From contig NZ_JBFBOG010000001.1 in the NCBI RefSeq assembly GCF_040686855.1, forward strand, positions 620,001 to 684,000: 64,000 nt of DNA, given 5' to 3'. The translations under genes and the position numbers were made by a program. Below are positions 26,169-34,247 of the stretch, in pieces. Numbering within the stretch: position 1 is the first letter of the stretch; the number at the start of each line of letters is the position of its first letter. This DNA comes from Leifsonia sp040686855 (GTDB lineage: Bacteria > Actinomycetota > Actinomycetes > Actinomycetales > Microbacteriaceae). The notes beneath the pieces were generated by a model. That model searched no databases and was not told the origin of the DNA. It saw only the letters and a list, made by a program, of their open reading frames with translations.

Positions 26169-27764
26169 TCACTCCCACTCGATGGTCCCCGGCGGCTTCG
26201 ACGTGACGTCGAGCACGACGCGGTTGACGCCGTCCACCTCGTTGGTGATGCGGTTCGAGATCTTCGCGAGCAGGTCGTAGGGCAGGCGCGTCCAGTCGGC
26301 GGTCATCGCGTCCTCGCTCGACACCGGGCGCAGCACGATCGGGTGGCCGTAGGTGCGGCCGTCGCCCTGCACGCCCACCGAGCGGACGTCCGCGAGCAGC
26401 ACGACCGGGCACTGCCAGATCTCCTGGTCGAGGCCGGCCGCGGTCAGCTCGGCGCGGACGATGGCGTCAGCGTCGCGCAGCAGGTCCAGACGCTCCTGCG
26501 TCACCTCGCCGACGATGCGGATGCCGAGGCCCGGGCCGGGGAACGGCTGGCGGCCGACGATCTCCTCCGGGAGACCCAGCTCGCGGCCGATTGCGCGCAC
26601 CTCGTCCTTGAACAGGGTCCGCAGCGGCTCGACGAGCTCGAACTGCAGGTCCTCCGGCAGGCCGCCCACGTTGTGGTGGCTCTTGATGTTGGCCGTGCCG
26701 GCGCCGCCGCCCGACTCCACGACGTCCGGGTACAGCGTGCCCTGGACGAGGAAGCGGATGGGGTCGCCCTCGCTCGCCGCCTCGGCGATGAGGTCGGCCT
26801 GGGCCTGCTCGAAGACGCGGATGAACTCGCGGCCGATGATCTTGCGCTTGGTCTCCGGGTCGCTGACGCCGGCGAGCGCGGTGAGGAACTGCTCCTGAGC
26901 GTTCACGGTGACCAGTCGGATGCCGGTCGCCTTGACGTAGTCCTCCTCGACCTGGCGCGCCTCGTCCTTGCGGAGCAGGCCGTGGTCGACGAAGACGCAG
27001 ACCAGCTGGTCGCCGACGGCCTTGTGCACGAGGGCCGCGGCCACCGCGGAGTCGACGCCGCCGGACAGGCCGCAGATGACGCGGCCGGAGCCGACCTGCG
27101 CCTTGATCGCGGCGACCTGGTCGGCGATGACGTTGCCGCTGTTCCAGTCGGCCGGGATGCCCGCGGCACGGTGCAGGAAGTTCTCGAGCACGGCCTGGCC
27201 GTAAGTCGAGTGCTTCACCTCGGGGTGCCACTGCACGCCGTAGAGCCGGCGCTCGTCGTTCGCGAACGCGGCGACCGGGGTGCCCTCCGTGGAGGCCAGC
27301 ACCTCGAAGCCCTCAGGGGCGCGGGAGACGGAGTCGCCGTGGCTCATCCACGCCGTCTGCTCGTCCGGCTGTCCGTCGAGCAGGACGCCCGAGTCGGAGA
27401 TGCGGACCGCGGTCGAGCCGTACTCGCGCTGACCGGTCTTCGCGACCTCGCCGCCGAGTGCGGTGGCCATCACCTGGAAGCCGTAGCAGATGCCCAGGAC
27501 GGGGACGCCGAGATCGAGGATCGCCTCGTCCAGTCGGGGGGCGCCCTCCTCGTACACCGACGACGGACCGCCGGAGAGGACGATGCCTGCGGGCCGCTTC
27601 TCGGCGATCTCGGCGGCCGTGACGGTGTGCGGCACGATCTCGGAGTACACGTTGGCCTCGCGCACGCGGCGCGCGATCAGCTGCGCGTACTGCGCGCCGA
27701 AGTCGACGACGAGGACGGGACCGGTCGGGTTCGCCGATTCGGCCGGGTTCGTTGAATCGCTAAT
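26169..27764 (-). CDS. guaA: GMP synthase (glutamine-hydrolysing)
   Basis: 531 residues if started at ATT 27764. The enzyme aminates XMP to GMP with glutamine and ATP. The glutamine amidotransferase domain (about 18-210) needs the segment PVLVVDFGAQYAQLIARR, which lies upstream of the first standard start (GTG 27665). Its nucleophile is in GICYGFQ (Cys about 93) and its His/Glu in QWHPE. The ATP-pyrophosphatase P-loop is SGGVDS, and the C-terminal dimerisation domain ends in KPPGTIEWE. The only in-frame start candidate before the conserved N-terminus is ATT, preceded by GGAGG and a 6-base spacer and overlapping the stop of the upstream gene. Coupled to DUF3817. Confidence 0.93.
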   Translation of the reverse strand: MSDSTNPAESANPTGPVLVVDFGAQYAQLIARRVREANVYSEIVPHTVTAAEIAEKRPAGIVLSGGPSSVYEEGAPRLDEAILDLGVPVLGICYGFQVMATALGGEVAKTGQREYGSTAVRISDSGVLLDGQPDEQTAWMSHGDSVSRAPEGFEVLASTEGTPVAAFANDERRLYGVQWHPEVKHSTYGQAVLENFLHRAAGIPADWNSGNVIADQVAAIKAQVGSGRVICGLSGGVDSAVAAALVHKAVGDQLVCVFVDHGLLRKDEARQVEEDYVKATGIRLVTVNAQEQFLTALAGVSDPETKRKIIGREFIRVFEQAQADLIAEAASEGDPIRFLVQGTLYPDVVESGGGAGTANIKSHHNVGGLPEDLQFELVEPLRTLFKDEVRAIGRELGLPEEIVGRQPFPGPGLGIRIVGEVTQERLDLLRDADAIVRAELTAAGLDQEIWQCPVVLLADVRSVGVQGDGRTYGHPIVLRPVSSEDAMTADWTRLPYDLLAKISNRITNEVDGVNRVVLDVTSKPPGTIEWE

Positions 27765-28209
27765 TGGTCGCCTCCGCGAGGGTCGTGGCCTCGGCCTCGC
27801 GGCCGGCCAGGTAGGACTTCACCTGCTTGGTGATGCGCGCCTCCACGAAGAAGGAGAGGAACGGCACGACGCCGCCGAGGGCGATCGTGACGAACTTCGT
27901 GAAGGGCCAGCGCATCAGACTCCACAGGCGGAAGTCCGAGATCAGGTACACGACGTAGAGCCAGCCGTGCGCGATGAGGATGCCCGTGCTCAGGTCCACG
28001 CCCGTCGGCGCGACCGCGGTCTGCACGGGGACGAAGGTGAGTGCGCCGTAGTTGCTGAACGCGAAGAGCTGGTAGCCCATCCCGTACTTGACGATCATCT
28101 CGGCGCACAGCAGGAGCAGCATGATGCCCGTGATGTACGCGAACACCTGGTAGAACCGGAGCGCCCCGCGGATCTTCGGGAAGTCTTCGAGCTTGGGAGC
28201 GAGGGGCAT
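27760..28209 (-). CDS. DUF3817 integral membrane protein
   Basis: 149 residues with three to four transmembrane helices: RFYQVFAYITGIMLLLLCAE, a middle helix with GILIAHGWLYVVYLIS, and TIALGGVVPFLSFFVE. These fit the DUF3817 family of small actinobacterial and firmicute membrane proteins of unknown role. The conserved block AHGWLYVVYL is clear. A TAGAAT hexamer 6 bases before ATG suggests a leaderless transcript that also carries guaA. The stop codon TAG overlaps the guaA initiation site, so guaA translation probably depends on this gene being read. Confidence 0.85.
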   Translation of the reverse strand: MPLAPKLEDFPKIRGALRFYQVFAYITGIMLLLLCAEMIVKYGMGYQLFAFSNYGALTFVPVQTAVAPTGVDLSTGILIAHGWLYVVYLISDFRLWSLMRWPFTKFVTIALGGVVPFLSFFVEARITKQVKSYLAGREAEATTLAEATN

Positions 28210-28213
28210 GGGT

Positions 28214-29017
28214 CTATTCTACGGTGCCCGCGGTGGCCGATTCCTGCGCTTCGGCCGAGGCCTCGGCCTGCTCGCGCTCCTCGTCCTCGCGCGCCTTCGC
28301 ATCCTTGACCAGGCGGTACCAGAGGAACACCGCGAAGCCCGCGAAGATGATCCACTCGGCGGCGTAGAACACGTTCAGCCAGTTGAGCTCGGTCTGCGCG
28401 ATCGGCGGCGGGGAGTCGATCTGCACCAGGCCCTCGGGGGCGCCACGCTGGACGACGTACGCCGCGTAGACGTCCATCCCGTCGACGCCGTGCCAGAGGT
28501 TGTAGAGCTGCCCGACGCCGAGGCTCCGCATCGCGGTCGGATCGTTCTTCTTGTCGCTCGGCAGCTGCGGCTGCTCGTCGGGCAGGATGCGGCCGACGAT
28601 GCGCTGCTCGGACGCCGGCTCCTCCGCGAGCCGGGCCATGGCGGCCCTCGCCGTCGTCTCGTCGGCGGCCCAGCCGCGGGCCACGGCGAGCGCCACGGGC
28701 TTGCCGTCGCGCTCCAGGTTCACGTGGCCGACGACCCACCAGCCGGTCTTCCCGTCGTTGAGGCGCCCCTCGAGGAGCTGATCGTCGCCGGGGACGAACG
28801 TGCCGGTGAACTCCACGAGCTGCCCGACGGCGACATCCTTGAGCGGCGCACCCGGTCCCGCCACCTGGGCAAGGGGCAGGACGGTCTCGGTCGGCGCCTC
28901 GACGGCCTTGCCGGACTCGACGGCGCGCTCCAGCTGCCACTGCCCGAGCCAGGCGAACCCCGCGGCGAGCAGCAGCGCGAAGATCAGCGCGCCGATCCAC
29001 CGCGGGCGCAGCATCAT
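28214..29017 (-). CDS. SURF1 family cytochrome oxidase assembly protein
   Basis: 267 residues with the SURF1 layout: an N-terminal membrane helix (PRWIGALIFALLLAAGFAWLG) followed by GQWQLERA, a periplasm-facing beta domain containing FTGTFVPGDDQLLEGR, GWWVVGHV and ARGWAAD, and a C-terminal helix (LNVFYAAEWIIFAGFAVFLWY). SURF1 helps insert haem a3 into cytochrome c oxidase subunit I. The acidic, Ala/Glu-rich tail is extra. The start is uncertain: ATG 29017 is used here. A CTG at 29074 that overlaps the antiporter stop (CTGA) would add 19 residues and keep the 4-base coupling seen in neighbouring genes. Confidence 0.88.
   Translation of the reverse strand: MMLRPRWIGALIFALLLAAGFAWLGQWQLERAVESGKAVEAPTETVLPLAQVAGPGAPLKDVAVGQLVEFTGTFVPGDDQLLEGRLNDGKTGWWVVGHVNLERDGKPVALAVARGWAADETTARAAMARLAEEPASEQRIVGRILPDEQPQLPSDKKNDPTAMRSLGVGQLYNLWHGVDGMDVYAAYVVQRGAPEGLVQIDSPPPIAQTELNWLNVFYAAEWIIFAGFAVFLWYRLVKDAKAREDEEREQAEASAEAQESATAGTVE
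28216..28221 (-). promoter_or_regulatory. Putative -10 of the DUF3817-guaA transcript
   Basis: TAGAAT on the minus strand, 6 bases before the DUF3817 ATG. It overlaps the stop codon of the upstream SURF1 gene by one base. It predicts a leaderless mRNA. Confidence 0.5.
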
Positions 29018-29070
29018 CTGGAAGAGGGTCGTCTCGCTCTGCGGCGGCCGTCCCGTCGTGGTGTCGATCG

Positions 29071-30462
29071 TCAGTCCCGTTCCCGCTCGCCGGCCGGCTC
29101 CCCGGCCCGCTCCGTGTTGTTGTCGTGCTCCTGCATGGCGGCCTCGACCATCCGGTCGACCGCGCGCTGCGTCTCGTCCGCACTCCGTGTGTCCCGCTGC
29201 GCGTCGGGGTCGAGGTCGGCCGTCGCCGCCTCCACGAGCGCGATCTCCTCGTCGAGCATGGGATCGCGCTTCTTCTTCCGTTCGCGCCGGCGCTTGGGGC
29301 CGGACCTGAGGATCATCGCACCGATCTTCTCGGAGTTCGCTGCGAGGATCGGTCCGAGCACGGCCATGATCAGCACGTAGAGGCCCGCGAACGGCTGGAT
29401 GCGCTCGTCCAGTCCCGCGGCGAGCGACAGCGTCGCCAGGATCAGCGCGAACTCGCCTCGGTTCTGCAGGATGACCGTCGTGTTGATGCCGGCCTGGACG
29501 CCGAACCCGTTGATCCACGCGACGAACTGACCTGCCGCGATGTTGAGCACGATGGTCAGCAGCACCGCGACGAGCACGGGGACGATGACCGACGGGAACT
29601 GCGCGGGGTTCAGCGCGAGGCCGAAGTTGAGGAAGAAGAACGCGGCGAACACATCCCGCAGCGGGATGGCGATGTGCTCGATCTTGTTGCGGTACTTCGT
29701 CGCCCCCAGGACCAGGCCGATCAGGAACGCGCCGATCGCGTCGGTGACGCCCAGGATCTCGCCGATGCCGGCGAACAGCACCGCGAACCCGAAGAACAGG
29801 ATCGTGAACAGCTCGTCGTCCTTGGTGCGGAACAGCCGCGAGACGAACCGGCCGCCCCACCGCGCGATCGTGAACATCACCACGAGGAAGGCGAACGCGA
29901 TCGCCAGCTTGCCGACGACGGGCCAGAAGTCGGTCTCGCCGCTCAGCACGACCGAGACGATCGCCAGGTAGATGGCGATGAAGATGTCCTCGACCACGGT
30001 GACGCCGAGGATCATCGGCGTCTCGGTGTTCGCCAGCCTGCGCAGCTCGATGAGGAGTTTGGTGACAATGGCCGACGACGAGGTCGCCGTCATCCCGGCG
30101 ATGATCAGCGCCTCCCGCGTGCCCCACCCGACCATGAAGCCGAAGATCAGCCCCGCACCCATGTTGATGAGGATGTAGGAGCCGCCGGAGACGATCAGCT
30201 TGCCGAAGTTGCCGAAGAACTCGTCCTGGTCGAACTCCAGGCCGAGGTTGAACAGCAGCAGGATGAGCCCGAAGACGGCGATGAGCTCGATGTAGTGGCT
30301 CTCGAAGTTGAGCGGGAACCAGCCGGTGTGCGGGCTCGCCAGCAGGCCGACGAGCATGTAGATCGGAATCGCGGGAAGGCCCACCAGCTTGCCGAGCCGC
30401 CCCAGCACGTACGCGACGAGCAGGAGGAGTCCGAGGACGATGAGGTCTTCGCCGAGGTGCAT
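29071..30462 (-). CDS. Cation:proton antiporter, CPA2/KefB-like
   Basis: 463 residues with about twelve to thirteen transmembrane helices. Family marks are GLPAIPIYMLVGLLASPH, LLLFNLGLEFDQDEF, the TATSSSAIVTKLL substrate region and the later FFFLNFGLAL and QNRGEFALI blocks of the Kef/CPA2 Na+/H+ exchanger domain. The cytoplasmic C-terminus is charged and holds no NAD-binding TrkA-N domain. The regulatory part is instead a separate gene 3 bases upstream, as in KhtTU-type potassium/proton antiporters. Expected role: export of K+ (or Na+) against proton uptake for pH and volume control. Confidence 0.9.
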   Translation of the reverse strand: MHLGEDLIVLGLLLLVAYVLGRLGKLVGLPAIPIYMLVGLLASPHTGWFPLNFESHYIELIAVFGLILLLFNLGLEFDQDEFFGNFGKLIVSGGSYILINMGAGLIFGFMVGWGTREALIIAGMTATSSSAIVTKLLIELRRLANTETPMILGVTVVEDIFIAIYLAIVSVVLSGETDFWPVVGKLAIAFAFLVVMFTIARWGGRFVSRLFRTKDDELFTILFFGFAVLFAGIGEILGVTDAIGAFLIGLVLGATKYRNKIEHIAIPLRDVFAAFFFLNFGLALNPAQFPSVIVPVLVAVLLTIVLNIAAGQFVAWINGFGVQAGINTTVILQNRGEFALILATLSLAAGLDERIQPFAGLYVLIMAVLGPILAANSEKIGAMILRSGPKRRRERKKKRDPMLDEEIALVEAATADLDPDAQRDTRSADETQRAVDRMVEAAMQEHDNNTERAGEPAGERERD

Positions 30463-30465
30463 CGA

Positions 30466-30999
30466 TCAGCCTCCGGGCGGAGCGTCGGCGGTGGCACGCG
30501 CGGCGATCTCGCCCGTGCGGAAGAACGCGAAGGCCTTGGCGACCTTCTCCGGCGTCCCGGCGACGACGAGCGTGTCGCCCGGGAAGACCTTGAAGTCCGG
30601 AGCGGGGGCCGGGTTGGCGGAGTCGCCGCGCACGACCGCCACCACGGTGAGCCCGACGAAGCCGCGGTCGCCGGGGGCACCCAGCTGCTGACCGGCGATG
30701 TGGTCGTCGTAGTCGACGGTGAACCAGTCGATACTGAGGCCCGGGATCTGGTCGAGCGCCGTCAGCGTCTCGGTGATCTGCGTGCCGCCCAGCAGCTCGG
30801 CGAGCGTGTGCGCCTCGTCCTCGCTGAGTCGGAGCGAGACCTTGGTGACGTCGCTGCCGTCCTCGTGGTCGGAGAACGTGATCAGGTCGCTGTGCCCGGA
30901 GCGGTGCGCGATGACGCCGACCTTTCCTCCGTCGTCGGTGACGAAGGTGTGCAGCACCCCGACCCCGGGGAGCTTGACCCGTCGAACGTCAACCATCAT
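30466..30999 (-). CDS. Antiporter regulatory subunit with RCK_C domain (KhtT-like)
   Basis: 177 residues. The N-terminal half begins VDVRRVKLPGVGVLHTFVTDDG, the pattern of KhtT/AmhT proteins. The C-terminal half (about 85-165) is a TrkA-C/RCK_C domain with VVAVVRG and VFPGDTLVVAGTPEKVAKA. In Bacillus, KhtT gates the KhtU antiporter in response to pH and cyclic di-AMP, and the RCK_C domain is the ligand site. The gene precedes the antiporter by 3 bases on the same strand, so the two are almost surely one complex. ATG 30999 is followed by a second ATG; a GGAG ribosome site precedes them. Whether it binds c-di-AMP here is inference. Confidence 0.88.
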   Translation of the reverse strand: MMVDVRRVKLPGVGVLHTFVTDDGGKVGVIAHRSGHSDLITFSDHEDGSDVTKVSLRLSEDEAHTLAELLGGTQITETLTALDQIPGLSIDWFTVDYDDHIAGQQLGAPGDRGFVGLTVVAVVRGDSANPAPAPDFKVFPGDTLVVAGTPEKVAKAFAFFRTGEIAARATADAPPGG

Positions 31000-31063
31000 C
31001 CGTCTCCATCCGCCGGGTTCGCCGGCATAAGGGGGGTGAGGTACCAGTCTATCGGAGGCGCGA

Positions 31064-31101
31064 AGGGGCCCTCCCGGGATCGGCGTCCCGGGAGGGCCCC
31101 T
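31064..31101 (-). terminator. Intrinsic terminator downstream of glpD
   Basis: Perfect 16-bp stem (31064-31079 with 31086-31101) and a 6-base loop, 13 bases beyond the glpD stop and before the khtT-like gene. Its position separates glpD transcription from the antiporter operon. Confidence 0.85.
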
Positions 31102-31113
31102 CTGCGGCGGTTC

Positions 31114-33018
31114 TCAGCCTTCCGTCGCCGGAGCGTCCTCCCCGCCCGCGCCTTCGACGTCCTTCGGCGCCTCGTCGGCCTTCGTCGGGGTGCCGGCTTT
31201 CGCACCGCGGGACTTCGGCGGGGCGACGTGCTTCGCCGCTGCGGCGTCCACGTCCACGATGTCGGGGGCTTCCAGCCGGATGCGGTCGGCCGACTCGTCG
31301 TCGGGCTGCAGCTGGCTGGCCCGCTCGGCCTCGACCCGCTGGAGGTAGGTCTTCACCTCGCGCTCCTCACGCGCCTTGTCCCAGCCGAGCACGCGTGCGA
31401 GCAGGGATGCCGCGACCGGCGCGGCCGAGACGCCGCGGTCCCAGGCCTCGATCGAGATGCGCGTTCGGCGGGCGAGCACGTCCTCCAGGTGCAGCGCACC
31501 CTCATGGCTCGCCGCGTAGACGACCTCCGCGCCGACGTAGTCGTCGGCTCCGGGCAGCGGATCCGCGAGAGACGGGTCCTCGCGGATGAGCGCCAGGATG
31601 TCCTCGGCGAAGGTGCCGTAGCGGTTGAGCAGGTGCTCGATCCGCGCGACGTGCAGGCCGGACTCCTTCGCGATGCGGTGGCGGCGGTTCCAGGCGGCCT
31701 GGTAGCCCTCCGCGCCGACGAGCGCGATCTCCATCGTGGTGGAGGCGGGGATCTTGCCGTCGAGCGCGCTGACCGCGGAGTCGACCGCGTCCTTCGCCAT
31801 CACGCGGTACGTGGTCCACTTGCCGCCGGCGATCACGACGAGTCCCGGCACCGAGTGGGCGACCAGGTGCTCGCGCGACAGCTTCGACGTCTGCTCCGAC
31901 TCGCCCGCGAGCAGCGGCCGGAGGCCGGCGTAGACGCCCTCGACGTCCTCGCGGGTCAGCGGCACGTTCAGCACCTCGTTGACGTGCGCGAGCAGGTAGT
32001 CGATGTCCGCAGCCGTCGCAGCCGGGTGCGCCTTGTCGAGGTGCCAGTCGGTGTCCGTCGTGCCGATGAGCCAGTGGCGGCCCCACGGGATGACGAACAG
32101 CACGCTCTTCTCGGTGCGGAGGAGCAGGCCCATCTTCGACTGGAAGCGGTCCCGCGGCACGACGAGGTGGATGCCCTTGGACGCGCGCACCTTGAACTGG
32201 CCGCGCTCTCCGACCATCGACTGGGTGTCGTCCGTCCACACGCCGGTCGCGTTGACGACCTGCTTCGCCCGGATGTCGAACCGCTCGTCGGTCTCGAGGT
32301 CGTGCGCCCGCACGCCGACGACCCGTTCGCCGACCTTGATGAAGCCCTCGACGCGGACGCGGGAGGCGACGTGCGCGCCGTAGTGCGCGGCTGTGCGGAC
32401 CAGGTTGGCGACGTACCGGGCGTCGTCCACCTGCGCGTCGTAGTACGTGATGCCGCCGACCAGCGCGTCCTTGTTCATCGACGGGATGGCGTTGAGCACC
32501 TGGCGCTTGCTCAGGTGCCGGTGGTGCGGCACGCCCGGGGGACGGCCTCCCGTGTACGAGAAGATGTCGTAGAGCATCATCCCGGCGCCGATGTAGAAGC
32601 GCTCCCAGACCCGCTTGTGCAGCGGGTAGAGAAACCGGACCGGCTTCACGAGGTGCGGAGCGATGCGCTGCAGCAGCAGACCGCGCTCGATCAGCGCCTC
32701 CCGCACCAGGCGGAAGTCGAGCTGTTCGAGGTAGCGGATGCCGCCGTGGACGAGCTTCGACGACCGGCTGGAGGTTCCGGACGCGAAGTCGCGCGCCTCC
32801 AGCAGCCCGACGCTCAGTCCGCGGGTCGCCGCGTCGACCGCGGACCCTGCGCCGACGATGCCGCCGCCCACGACCAGGATGTCGAGCTCGGTGTCCTTCA
32901 GCGCCGCGATCGCCGCCGCCCGCTCCGCCGGCCCGAGGCGCGACGGATAGGTCACAGCCGGGTTGGAGGCGGGGGTGGCGTGCCTGTCGCCGCCCGGAGC
33001 CGATTGCGTATCCGTCAT
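31114..33018 (-). CDS. glpD: Aerobic glycerol-3-phosphate dehydrogenase
   Basis: 634-residue flavoprotein that oxidises glycerol-3-phosphate to dihydroxyacetone phosphate and passes electrons to the quinone pool at the membrane. The FAD site ILVVGGGIVGAGSAVDAATRG is at about 47-67, then LLEARDFASGTSSRSSKLVHGGIRYLE, the GlpD signature. WLIGTTDTDW and VYAGLRPLLAG are the substrate-side motifs, and VIAGGKWTTYRVMA closes the FAD domain. The C-terminal domain (about 410-560) is the DAO_C region. A Lys/Ala/Glu-rich tail of some 40 residues is added. A strong ribosome site (GGAGGAG) precedes ATG. A short 7-bp GC hairpin at 33033-33050 lies just before it, after the guaB3 stop. Confidence 0.95.
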   Translation of the reverse strand: MTDTQSAPGGDRHATPASNPAVTYPSRLGPAERAAAIAALKDTELDILVVGGGIVGAGSAVDAATRGLSVGLLEARDFASGTSSRSSKLVHGGIRYLEQLDFRLVREALIERGLLLQRIAPHLVKPVRFLYPLHKRVWERFYIGAGMMLYDIFSYTGGRPPGVPHHRHLSKRQVLNAIPSMNKDALVGGITYYDAQVDDARYVANLVRTAAHYGAHVASRVRVEGFIKVGERVVGVRAHDLETDERFDIRAKQVVNATGVWTDDTQSMVGERGQFKVRASKGIHLVVPRDRFQSKMGLLLRTEKSVLFVIPWGRHWLIGTTDTDWHLDKAHPAATAADIDYLLAHVNEVLNVPLTREDVEGVYAGLRPLLAGESEQTSKLSREHLVAHSVPGLVVIAGGKWTTYRVMAKDAVDSAVSALDGKIPASTTMEIALVGAEGYQAAWNRRHRIAKESGLHVARIEHLLNRYGTFAEDILALIREDPSLADPLPGADDYVGAEVVYAASHEGALHLEDVLARRTRISIEAWDRGVSAAPVAASLLARVLGWDKAREEREVKTYLQRVEAERASQLQPDDESADRIRLEAPDIVDVDAAAAKHVAPPKSRGAKAGTPTKADEAPKDVEGAGGEDAPATEG

Positions 33019-33059
33019 CGTTCTCTCCTCCCCCGGCCGCCATCGGCCGGCGTGTTGTC

Positions 33060-34184
33060 CTACTGCGTTCGGTAGGGCGCGACGACCACCTCGACGCGCT
33101 GGAACTCCTTCAAGTCCGAGTATCCCGTCGTGGCCATGCTTCTCCGCAAGGCTCCCACGAGATTCGCAGAGCCCTCCGCGACCGGAGCCGGACCGTACAG
33201 GATCTCCTCGAGCGGGGCGATCTGGCCGACCGCGACGCGGTTTCCGCGCGGCAACTGCGAGTGGTGCGCCTCGGCGCCCCAGTGCCAGCCGCCGCCGGGA
33301 GCGTCCGTCGCGCGGGCCAGCGTGGTGCCGAGCATGACCGCGTCGGCGCCGCAGGCGATCGCCTTGACGATGTCGCCGGAGCTGCCCAGGCCGCCGTCGG
33401 CGATGACGTGCACGTAACGGCCGCCGGACTCGTCCATGTAGTCGCGGCGCGCGCCGGCGACGTCGGCCACGGCGGTGGCCATGGGCGCGTGGATGCCGAG
33501 GGTCGAGCGGGTGGTGGAGGCGGCTCCCCCGCCGAAGCCGACGAGCACGCCCGCGGCGCCGGTGCGCATCAGGTGCAGTGCCGCGGTGTAAGTGGCGGCG
33601 CCGCCGACGATGACCGGCACATCCAGCTCGTAGATGAACTTCTTGAGGTTGAGGGGTTCGACGTTCTTCGAGACGTGCTCGGCGGACACGGTGGTGCCGC
33701 GGATGACGAACAGGTCGACGCCGGCCTCGACCACGGTCTGGTACAGCTCCTGCGTGCGCTGCGGCGAGAGCGCGCCGGCGACGGTGACGCCGCCCTCGCG
33801 GATCTCGGCGAGACGGCGGGTGACCAGCTCAGGCTTGATCGGCTCGGCGTAGATCTCCTGCATGCGGGCGGTCGCGCGCTCGGCGGGCAGCTCGCGGATC
33901 TCGGCGAGCAGCGGCTCCGGATCCTCGTAGCGGGTCCACACGCCCTCGAGGTCGAGGACACCGACGCCTCCCAGCTGGCCCATCATGATGGCCGTCGTCG
34001 GCGACACGACGGAGTCCATGGGCGCGGCGAGGAACGGGATGTCGAACTGGTACGCGTCGATGGTCCAGGAGACCGAGACGTCCTCGGGGTCGCGGGTGCG
34101 ACGGCTCGGAACCACCGCGACGTCGTCGAAGGCGTACACACGGCGGGCGCGCTTGGCGCGCCCGATCTCGATCTCCATACTCAC
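33060..34184 (-). CDS. guaB3: GuaB3 family IMP dehydrogenase-related protein
   Basis: 374 residues of the actinobacterial GuaB3 group. It is an IMPDH TIM barrel without CBS domains. Landmarks are IGRAKRARRVYAFDDVAVVPSRRTRDP at the N-terminus, LAAPMDSVVSP, VIVGGAATYTAALHLMRTGAAGVLVGFGGG, then HVIADGGLGSSGDIVKAIACGADAVMLG. The catalytic-loop region reads GGAASTTRSTLG, and the usual GxGSxCxTR cysteine is not seen there. Canonical IMPDH is encoded separately at 37931-39433. GuaB3 function is debated; GMP reductase-like or redox roles have been proposed. The start GTG 34184 is chosen because TAGACT sits 7 bases before it (leaderless pattern); ATG 34178 would be two codons shorter. Confidence 0.9.
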   Translation of the reverse strand: MSMEIEIGRAKRARRVYAFDDVAVVPSRRTRDPEDVSVSWTIDAYQFDIPFLAAPMDSVVSPTTAIMMGQLGGVGVLDLEGVWTRYEDPEPLLAEIRELPAERATARMQEIYAEPIKPELVTRRLAEIREGGVTVAGALSPQRTQELYQTVVEAGVDLFVIRGTTVSAEHVSKNVEPLNLKKFIYELDVPVIVGGAATYTAALHLMRTGAAGVLVGFGGGAASTTRSTLGIHAPMATAVADVAGARRDYMDESGGRYVHVIADGGLGSSGDIVKAIACGADAVMLGTTLARATDAPGGGWHWGAEAHHSQLPRGNRVAVGQIAPLEEILYGPAPVAEGSANLVGALRRSMATTGYSDLKEFQRVEVVVAPYRTQ

Positions 34185-34191
34185 GCGCTTC

Positions 34192-34197
34192 AGTCTA
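34192..34197 (-). promoter_or_regulatory. Putative -10 of a leaderless guaB3 transcript
   Basis: TAGACT on the minus strand, 7 bases before GTG 34184. The same hexamer is found before glmS and coaA. There is no ribosome site between it and the start. Confidence 0.5.
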
Positions 34198-34247
34198 GGC
34201 CGCGCAGCCGGGTGGGCCAGTGCCGGGTGGAGTGGGACAGTGGTCGG

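Noticed and set aside
33033..33050. Hairpin between guaB3 and glpD as a terminator
   Set aside because: The stem is only 7 bp and leads straight into the glpD ribosome site. It may be incidental, so it is mentioned only with glpD.
24690..33075. Other very long plus-strand frames opposite DUF4012-guaA and the antiporter-glpD region
   Set aside because: Same antisense effect. Every stretch is better explained by minus-strand genes with catalytic motifs.
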